This document shows, piece after piece, positions 5,352 through 9,952 of a stretch of DNA of 9,952 nucleotides (the stretch's first letter is position 1; every line of letters begins with the position of its first letter). Origin of the DNA: UBA5189 sp035631615. GTDB taxonomy: Bacteria; Chloroflexota; Limnocylindria; Limnocylindrales; CSP1-4. Made by a program: the position numbers and the translations under genes. The notes under the pieces were generated by a model that was given only the letters and a program-made list of their open reading frames with translations, was not told the origin of the DNA and made no database searches. The DNA lies in NCBI GenBank assembly GCA_035631615.1, contig DASQIK010000043.1, forward strand, positions 1-9,952, written 5' to 3'.

Positions 5352-5799
5352 CCGGCGCGTGAACTACGAGCTGTACATGGGCGAGGCGCTGGCCGAGGCG
5401 AAGGCCGCCGTCGCCCGTGGCGAGCGGCCCCACGCCGCGGTCGCCGTGCTCGACGAGGCGATGGTCGCGCGCGGGCACGATCGTGTTCGCGAGACCGACG
5501 ACCCGACGGCCCACGCCGTGATCGTCGCCCTCCGCGAGGCCGCACGGCGCGTCGGCAAGGACCGGCTCCGAGACGTGACGATATTCTGCACGATGGAGCC
5601 CTGCCCGATGTGCGTCGGTGCCCTCCTGGCGTCCGACGTCGAGGCCCTGGTCTACGCGATCCCGAACCGCACCGACGGCGCCGCCGGGACGATGCTCCAG
5701 CTCGCGGAGCACCCCGCGCTCCGGCGTCGGGTCAAGGTCGTCAGCGGCATCCGTCGCGACGAGGTCGAGGAGCTCTACTCCGCCGCCGCCGCCCGCTAA
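5347..5799 (+). CDS. TadA-like cytidine/adenosine deaminase-fold protein lacking the catalytic Glu
   Basis: A 150-residue protein of the zinc-dependent deaminase fold, aligning with TadA/nucleoside deaminases over its length: RPHAAVAVLD (27-36), DPTAHAV (52-58), TMEPCPMCVGALL (82-94) and a C-terminal VKVVSGIRRDEVEELY (129-144). The zinc ligands H56, C86 and C89 are present. The usual HAE is HAV: codon 58 is GTG (5518-5520) instead of GAG, so the proton-shuttling Glu (E59 in E. coli TadA) is missing. The usual Asn of the GRNR segment is also replaced (ARGHDRV). The yeast/human partner subunit Tad3/ADAT3 likewise has Val at this position. It may be inactive, a partner subunit, or repurposed; a base error is possible. 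The start is ATG 5347 (GAGGGGG upstream) or GTG 5359. It is divergent from the kinase gene and precedes two tRNA-Ser genes. Confidence 0.85.
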   Translation: MIRRVNYELYMGEALAEAKAAVARGERPHAAVAVLDEAMVARGHDRVRETDDPTAHAVIVALREAARRVGKDRLRDVTIFCTMEPCPMCVGALLASDVEALVYAIPNRTDGAAGTMLQLAEHPALRRRVKVVSGIRRDEVEELYSAAAAR

Positions 5800-5816
5800 G
5801 CCCGATTCCGGCTCGC

Positions 5817-5825
5817 TGGTATCCT
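5817..5825 (+). promoter_or_regulatory. Extended -10 for tRNA-Ser(CGA)
   Basis: TGGTATCCT fits TGnTAnnnT and ends seven bases before the mature tRNA 5' end, so transcription would begin at the tRNA itself. No -35 is recognisable upstream; the region is the end of the deaminase gene. The same hexamer TATCCT precedes the SRP RNA. Confidence 0.6.
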
Positions 5826-5832
5826 CCCCGGC

Positions 5833-5922
<90 letters not shown>

Positions 5923-5976
5923 GCGACGGACGTCCATGGAGGCCCGACTGATCCGGGATTGACCCGCGATCCCGGC

Positions 5977-5982
5977 TACGCT
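5977..5982 (+). promoter_or_regulatory. Candidate -10 for tRNA-Ser(GGA)
   Basis: TACGCT (TAnnnT) lies ten bases before the tRNA 5' end. A TTGACC at 5959-5964 is only 12 bases upstream, too close for a standard -35. An inverted repeat CCGGGA/TCCCGG (5953-5958 and 5970-5975) covers this spacer and might instead end the upstream tRNA transcript. The promoter is therefore uncertain; co-transcription with the preceding tRNA is also possible. Confidence 0.35.
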
Positions 5983-5992
5983 GCGCATCCTC

Positions 5993-6080
5993 GGAGAGGT
6001 CGCCTAGTGGACTATGGCGCCGCACTGGAAATGCGGTTCGGGGCAACCCGTCGAGGGTTCGAATCCCTCCCTCTCCGCCA
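5993..6080 (+). tRNA. tRNA-Ser(GGA)
   Basis: Class II tRNA. The acceptor GGAGAGG (5993-5999) pairs with CCTCTCC (6070-6076), then G6077 and an encoded CCA (6078-6080). The anticodon stem CCGCA/TGCGG holds the loop CTGGAAA with anticodon GGA (6027-6029), reading UCC/UCU. The variable arm is long. The T arm and 3' end are the same as in the two other serine tRNAs here. Confidence 0.96.
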
Positions 6081-6116
6081 CGCCTCGTGGTGCCTGGTGA
6101 CGAGACGGTGGTGGGC

Positions 6117-6803
6117 ATGACCAGCCGCCAGGCGGTCGATGTCACCGCGCTCCCGATGGGCGAGTTCACGTTCCCGGCGGGCGAGGCGTACGCGGGGCAG
6201 ACGGGCGTGGTCCTCGCGTATGCGGTCCGCCACCCCGAGGGCGCCTTCCTGTTCGACACCGGGTTCGGCTTCGGCAACGACGAGCTCGCGAGCTACTACG
6301 AGGTCCGCGCGCGAGCGCTCCCAGAGGTGCTCGACGATGCCCGCATCGACCGAGCGGAGATCACCGCGATCGCCAACTGCCACCTCCATGCAGACCACGC
6401 GGGCCAGAACCTGCTCTTCCCCGGGACGACGATCTACGTCCAGCCTGCCGAGTGGGCCGCCGCGCACTCGCCCGACTACACCATCGTCGAGTGGGTCGAC
6501 TTTCCGGGCGCCCGCTACGAGCAGGTCGAGGGTGACCACGAGCCGGCGCCAGGCATCCGGATCTTCGCGACGCCGGGTCACTCGCCCGGCCATCAGTCGC
6601 TGGTCGTCGACGCGCCCGACGGCCAGATCCTGCTCGCCGGACAGGCCGTCTACAGCCACGGCGAGTGGACCGCCACCGAGGGCGCGCGTGAGGGCGCGAG
6701 CACAGCCCCGGATCGACCCGCCTACGTGCGCTCGCTCGCTCGCCTTCGAGCGCTGCACCCGAAGCGGGTCCTGTTCGGCCACGATCAGCGCGGCTGGCCG
6801 TGA
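6117..6803 (+). CDS. Metallo-beta-lactamase-fold hydrolase (lactonase-like) with altered metal site
   Basis: This 228-residue MBL-fold protein has the order and spacing of N-acyl-homoserine-lactonase-like enzymes: LFDTGFG (45-51), HLHADH (89-94), PGHSPGH with H155 (153-159), and FGHD with H222 (220-223). The bridging Asp expected about 21 residues after H155, usually in an LLAGDA context, is Gln: LLAGQA with Q176 (codon CAG). That could leave a one-metal or altered site, so the reaction cannot be named; quorum-signal lactonase activity is only a family possibility. ATG 6117 is chosen; an in-frame GTG at 6087, seven bases after the tRNA-Ser end, would add ten unconserved residues. No strong ribosome-binding site is seen. 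It may be read through from the tRNA promoter or have its own. Confidence 0.85.
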   Translation: MTSRQAVDVTALPMGEFTFPAGEAYAGQTGVVLAYAVRHPEGAFLFDTGFGFGNDELASYYEVRARALPEVLDDARIDRAEITAIANCHLHADHAGQNLLFPGTTIYVQPAEWAAAHSPDYTIVEWVDFPGARYEQVEGDHEPAPGIRIFATPGHSPGHQSLVVDAPDGQILLAGQAVYSHGEWTATEGAREGASTAPDRPAYVRSLARLRALHPKRVLFGHDQRGWP

Positions 6804-6813
6804 CCCACCGGGG

Positions 6814-6819
6814 TATCCT
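6814..6819 (+). promoter_or_regulatory. -10 element of the SRP RNA gene
   Basis: TATCCT ends six bases before G6826, where folding places the SRP RNA 5' end. The match between promoter spacing and the folded 5' end supports both calls. No clear -35 lies upstream, where the MBL gene ends. Confidence 0.6.
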
Positions 6820-6825
6820 TGGCGG

Positions 6826-7091
6826 GCCGTGCTAGGCGGGGAACTAGCGGTGCCCTGTACCTGCAATCCGCTCCAGCAGGGCTGAATTCCTCCTCGAGGC
6901 CTTCCCGCCCGGAGGCCGCCGCTCTTGGCGACGTTGAGGATCGGGTCCCGCGCAGCGGCGAATCGCGAACCGTGTCAGGTCCGGAAGGAAGCAGCACTCA
7001 GCGAACCTCGTCGGGTGCCGCGGAACGGCCTGATCTGAGCCGCCTTCTGGGGTAGGGCCGGGTGCCAGTCGGTCGACGGGAGGTGCACGGC
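6826..7091 (+). ncRNA. ffs: Signal recognition particle RNA, large bacterial type with Alu domain
   Basis: The RNA of the particle that targets nascent membrane and secreted proteins. The 5' part (GTGCTAGGCGGGG, then GGTGCCCTGTACC and AATCCGCT, from 6829) closely matches the Alu domain of Bacillus subtilis scRNA. The conserved domain IV hairpin TCAGGTCCGGAAGGAAGCAG (6975-6994), with GGAA tetraloop 6983-6986, binds Ffh. The ends pair (CCGTGC 6827-6832 with GCACGG 7085-7090, plus G6826-C7091), giving about 266 nt. This is far longer than the roughly 110-nt 4.5S form. It sits just upstream of dnaX, as in many bacteria. No T-tract terminator follows, so transcription may continue into dnaX. Confidence 0.96.
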
Positions 7092-7122
7092 AAATGAGCC
7101 ATCGCCCGAGGCACCGAGCTCT

Positions 7123-8781
7123 GTGACCGACGTTCCGATCCAGGCCCCACCGCACCAGGCGATCTACCGGCGCTGGCGCGCCCAGACGTTCGCGCAGGTG
7201 GTCGGCCAGGAGGCTGTCGTCGAGACGCTCCGGAATGCCGCTCGAACCGACCGCGTCGCGCACGCGATCCTGTTCGTCGGCCCGCGCGGGACGGGCAAGA
7301 CGTCGCTCGCGCGGATCCTCGCCAAGGCGATCAACTGCACGAACCTCCAGGACGGCGACCCGTGCGACGCCTGCCCGTCGTGCGTGGCGATCCGCGAGGG
7401 CCGGGCGATGGACCTGCTGGAGATCGACGCGGCATCGAATCGCGGCATCGATGCCATTCGCGACCTGCGCGAGCGGATCAACTACGCCCCGACCGACCTG
7501 AAGCGCAAGGTCTACATCCTCGACGAGGCGCACCAGATCACCCGCGACGCCTGGAATGCGCTCCTCAAGTCGCTCGAGGAGCCGCCGCCGTTCGTGGTGT
7601 TCATGTTCGCGTCGACCCACCCACAGGAGTTCCCGCCCGCGATCCTCTCGCGCCTCCAGCGCTTCGACGTGCGGCGGCTGACGACCGACGAGATCGAGGG
7701 CAAGCTCCGGCGCATCCTCGAGGCCGACGGTCGGACCGCGACGCCCGCGGCGGTCCACCTCATCGCTCGGCTCGCCGCCGGCGGCATGCGTGACGCCGAG
7801 TCGATGCTCGACCAGCTCCTGACGTCCTCGACGGACGGGCTCGACGACGCGCGCGTGCGCGATCTCCTCGGCCTCGCCGAAGCGGAGACCGTCGCCGGCT
7901 TCGTCGACGCGCTGGTGGCCACCGATGCGCGCGCCGGGATGCGCCTCCTCGACGGGCTCGACGAGCGCGGCCGAGACCTTCGCGGCTTCCTCGACCAGGT
8001 GATCGAGACGCTCCGCGCCGGGATCATCGGGGCCGCGCCGCCGGCCGGGCTCGCCGGCGCCGGTCCGGTGGCGCATTCCATCGTCGACCTGGCGGCCGCC
8101 GCGCGCCGCCTCGCCGCCATCGATCCGAGCAGGGCCGGCGTGGGCGGGCTGCGCCTCCAGCTCGAGCTCGCGCTCTTCCCCGACCCTGCGACGGCGCCCC
8201 GGCCGATCGCGGCGGCCGTCGCGCCCGCGGCCACGGCGGCGGCCGGCGAGCGGCCCGCCCGCCCCGCCGCGCCTCCTGCCGCGGTCAAGCCCCGGCCGGC
8301 CGCCGCGTCCGATCCGGCCCCGGCCGGCGGCCTACCGACTCCTGCGCCGGTCGTCGCCGCGCCCACGTCGATCGCCGAGGCACCGTCGAAGGGCGCGACC
8401 GGCCCGCCGCCCGTGCCGGCCGTCTCGCAGGACCTCAGCGTCCTGCATGAACGCTGGCCTGAAGTCGTCACCCGGCTCAGCGCAAGCCCGCCGGTCAAGC
8501 CGCTCATCGCCGAGTGCCGCCCGATCAGCGTCGAGGGCAACGTCGTGACCCTGGGCTTCCCCGAGAGCAAGGCCTTCATGAAGGATCTGCTCGAGAAGCG
8601 CCGCCCGCTGCTGGAGGAGCACATCGGGGCAGTGCTCGAGCGGACCGTGGCGGTGCGCTGCGTCGCGACCAACATCGATGTGCTGCCCGACCTTCCGTCG
8701 GACGAGGAAGCCGCCTGGATCCTCGCCCAGGCGCAGCGAATCTTCGGCGACGACACGCCCGACACGGCCGAGGTGGGCTGA
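7123..8781 (+). CDS. dnaX: DNA polymerase III subunit gamma/tau
   Basis: Clamp-loader ATPase that loads the beta clamp at the replication fork; 552 residues. The N terminus YRRWRAQTFAQVVGQE (15-30) is characteristic. Walker A is GPRGTGKT (53-60), the zinc-binding Cys are C72, C81, C84 and C87, and Walker B is YILDEAH (131-137). Sensor 1 FAST is at 162-165 and the arginine-finger segment reads SRLQRF (176-181) where SRCQRF is usual. GGMRDAESMLDQ follows in the lid domain. An Ala/Pro-rich linker spans about 360-430 and a C-terminal domain about 445-540. No A-rich slippery sequence for a frameshifted short form is visible. The start is GTG at 7123, 31 bases after the SRP RNA, with a poor ribosome-binding site. 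First gene of dnaX-ybaB-recR. Confidence 0.97.
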   Translation: MTDVPIQAPPHQAIYRRWRAQTFAQVVGQEAVVETLRNAARTDRVAHAILFVGPRGTGKTSLARILAKAINCTNLQDGDPCDACPSCVAIREGRAMDLLEIDAASNRGIDAIRDLRERINYAPTDLKRKVYILDEAHQITRDAWNALLKSLEEPPPFVVFMFASTHPQEFPPAILSRLQRFDVRRLTTDEIEGKLRRILEADGRTATPAAVHLIARLAAGGMRDAESMLDQLLTSSTDGLDDARVRDLLGLAEAETVAGFVDALVATDARAGMRLLDGLDERGRDLRGFLDQVIETLRAGIIGAAPPAGLAGAGPVAHSIVDLAAAARRLAAIDPSRAGVGGLRLQLELALFPDPATAPRPIAAAVAPAATAAAGERPARPAAPPAAVKPRPAAASDPAPAGGLPTPAPVVAAPTSIAEAPSKGATGPPPVPAVSQDLSVLHERWPEVVTRLSASPPVKPLIAECRPISVEGNVVTLGFPESKAFMKDLLEKRRPLLEEHIGAVLERTVAVRCVATNIDVLPDLPSDEEAAWILAQAQRIFGDDTPDTAEVG

Positions 8782-8845
8782 GGCTGATCGTGCACGCGCA
8801 ACCGGCATCCCGCAGACTGCACCGAACCTTCAGAGGGAGCGACCG

Positions 8846-9163
8846 ATGGGCATGGGCAACCTGCAGCGCATGGCGCTGCAGATGCAGCAGGAGATGGAAC
8901 GCATCCAGGCCGAGCTCGACGCGGCCGAGGTGGAGGGCTCGGCCGGCGGCGGCGTCGTGCGCGCCGTGGTGACCGGCAAGCAGTCGCTCGTGTCGATCAC
9001 GATCGATCCGTCCGCCATCGATGCCGACGACGTCGAGATGCTCCAGGACCTCGTGATCGCCGCCGTGAACGAGGCGCTCGACGCGTCCCGCCGGCTTGCA
9101 GAGCAGAAGATGGGCGCGCTCACCGCCATGACCGGCGGCCTCGGCGGCCTGCTCGGGCGCTGA
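8846..9163 (+). CDS. ybaB: YbaB/EbfC family nucleoid-associated protein
   Basis: A 105-residue DNA-binding protein thought to coat the nucleoid as a dimer. It shows the family layout: N-terminal helix MGMGNLQRMALQMQQEMERI (1-20), a glycine-containing strand segment EVEGSAGGGVVRAVVTG (29-45), then VSITIDPSAI (50-59), a long C-terminal helix and a Gly-rich tail GGLGGLLGR. ATG 8846 follows AGAGGGAG (8832-8839) by six bases, a good ribosome-binding site and the best in this cluster. It begins 64 bases after dnaX and ends 13 bases before recR, consistent with the dnaX-ybaB-recR operon of many bacteria. Confidence 0.96.
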   Translation: MGMGNLQRMALQMQQEMERIQAELDAAEVEGSAGGGVVRAVVTGKQSLVSITIDPSAIDADDVEMLQDLVIAAVNEALDASRRLAEQKMGALTAMTGGLGGLLGR

Positions 9164-9176
9164 CCGGCTCGACCGC

Positions 9177-9806
9177 GTGACATCCCTGCTCATCGAGCCC
9201 GTCGAGAAGCTGATCGAGGCATTCAATCGCCTCCCGGGCATCGGCCCGAAGACCGCTCAGCGACTGACCTATCACCTGCTCCGCGCGCCCGACGCCGAGG
9301 CGCGCGCCCTCGCGTCGGCGCTGGTGGCCGTGCGGGAGGAGGTCGTCTTCTGCGAGCGCTGCTTCAACATCAGCGACGCGCCAGTGTGCCCGATCTGTCG
9401 CGACCAGGGTCGCGACCAGGGTCGCCTGTGCGTCGTCGAGGAGCCCCTCGACGTGCTTGCGCTCGAGCGGACCGGCGTGTTCCGCGGCCTGTACCACGTG
9501 CTCCACGGCGCGATCTCCCCGATTGATGGCGTCGGCCCGGACCGGCTGCACATCGCCGAGCTGCTGTCCAGGGTCGAGGAAGCGGCTCTCGCGAATCCGT
9601 TCGTCGAGGTCATCCTCGCCACCAACCCGACGCTCGAGGGCGAGGCAACCGCGATGTACCTCGACGAGCGCCTCGCCGGCAAGGTCGGCAGTGTGACCCG
9701 CATCGCGCGCGGGATCCCGGTCGGCGGTGATCTCGAGTATGCCGACGAGGTGACCCTGATCCGGGCGCTCCAGGGCCGGCGCGCCCTCGGCGAACGACCG
9801 GCCTGA
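9177..9806 (+). CDS. recR: Recombination mediator protein RecR
   Basis: RecR works with RecO (and RecF) to load RecA on gapped single-stranded DNA; 209 residues, normal length. Order: a helix-hairpin-helix (LPGIGPKTAQRL, 19-30), a four-Cys zinc finger (C59, C62, C71, C74), a Toprim domain (from LCVVEEP, 84-90, through LATNPTLEGEATAMYL, 147-162) and the Walker-like C-terminal motif GIPVGGDLEYAD (179-190). The loop after the zinc finger reads RDQGRDQGRL and is encoded by a perfect 12-bp tandem repeat (9398-9421); its length still equals the usual ten residues. The start is GTG at 9177, 13 bases after ybaB, without a clear ribosome-binding site, suggesting translational coupling. Confidence 0.97.
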   Translation: MTSLLIEPVEKLIEAFNRLPGIGPKTAQRLTYHLLRAPDAEARALASALVAVREEVVFCERCFNISDAPVCPICRDQGRDQGRLCVVEEPLDVLALERTGVFRGLYHVLHGAISPIDGVGPDRLHIAELLSRVEEAALANPFVEVILATNPTLEGEATAMYLDERLAGKVGSVTRIARGIPVGGDLEYADEVTLIRALQGRRALGERPA

Positions 9807-9814
9807 GTCGGCCC

Positions 9815-9952
9815 ATGCAGGAGCTCGTCGTCGAGATCGGGCTGCGAGTCGCGAAGCTCGTCATCGCCACCTTGCTCGGCGCCGTGATCTACGCGGTCCT
9901 CACCAACGTGCTCGGCGCGCCCGGCTCCATCCAGCTCGCGCTGGAGTCGTGG
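9815..9952 (+). CDS. Start of a small membrane protein (partial), unknown
   Basis: ATG 9815 opens a frame that stays open to the window end (46 codons). It begins eight bases after the recR stop codon, so it is probably the next operon gene. Residues about 14-35 (KLVIATLLGAVIYAVLTNVLG) form one clear transmembrane segment after a short, charged N terminus; the sequence then continues GAPGSIQLALESW. Codon use is like its neighbours. I do not recognise the family. The ribosome-binding site is weak. Confidence 0.65.
   Translation, partial: MQELVVEIGLRVAKLVIATLLGAVIYAVLTNVLGAPGSIQLALESW

Noticed and set aside
6087..6116. Upstream in-frame GTG start for the MBL protein.
   Set aside because: Only seven bases after the tRNA CCA end, with no ribosome-binding site; the ten extra residues do not look like a family N terminus.
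6844..8822. Long minus-strand ORFs opposite the SRP RNA and dnaX.
   Set aside because: Antisense shadows of dnaX and a structural RNA; no family motifs.

Overview
The window (9,952 bases, very GC-rich) is a gene-dense bacterial chromosome segment. It carries housekeeping genes only: no transposase, integrase, phage gene or CRISPR array is visible. The SRP RNA is of the large, Bacillus-like type with an Alu domain, and it precedes dnaX, ybaB and recR. Together with the high GC, the actinobacterial-looking codon use and several apparently leaderless starts, this suggests a high-GC Chloroflexota member. That is an inference; an actinobacterium-like lineage is not excluded.

Layout. 1-164: intergenic DNA with octamer repeats forming a large inverted repeat downstream of aroF. 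165-1405 (minus): aroF (DAHP synthase), preceded by a promoter, an 11-residue leader peptide with a Tyr-Phe-Trp-Tyr run, a hairpin and an intrinsic terminator, which looks like an aromatic amino acid attenuator. 1546-1757 (plus): tRNA-Ser(GCT) and tRNA-Arg(GCG). 1708-3039 (minus): a polytopic GT-C/GT87-like membrane protein whose 3' end lies antisense to tRNA-Arg. 3047-3224: a perfect 15-bp hairpin and a possible 40-codon ORF. 3259-4137 (plus): a beta-hydroxyacid dehydrogenase. 4134-5315 (minus): a phosphofructokinase with diphosphate-type residues. 5347-5799 (plus): a TadA-like deaminase that lacks the catalytic Glu. 5817-6080 (plus): tRNA-Ser(CGA) and tRNA-Ser(GGA). 6117-6803 (plus): a metallo-beta-lactamase-fold protein with one metal ligand changed. 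6814-9806 (plus): SRP RNA, dnaX, ybaB, recR. 9815 to the end (plus): the start of a small membrane protein.

How the genes relate. The aroF block is a self-contained biosynthetic unit whose leader appears to sense charged aromatic tRNAs. The tRNAs and SRP RNA have their own -10-like promoters. dnaX-ybaB-recR is a conserved replication and recombination-repair cluster. The dehydrogenase, kinase, deaminase and MBL protein are independent units arranged convergently or divergently.

Best leads: (1) the aroF leader, with promoter, near-leaderless leader ORF, nested hairpins and terminator; (2) a TadA-like protein with HAV in place of HAE, in the same window as an unusual tRNA-Arg(GCG) that would need no A34 editing; (3) an MBL-fold protein with Gln at the usual bridging-Asp position.
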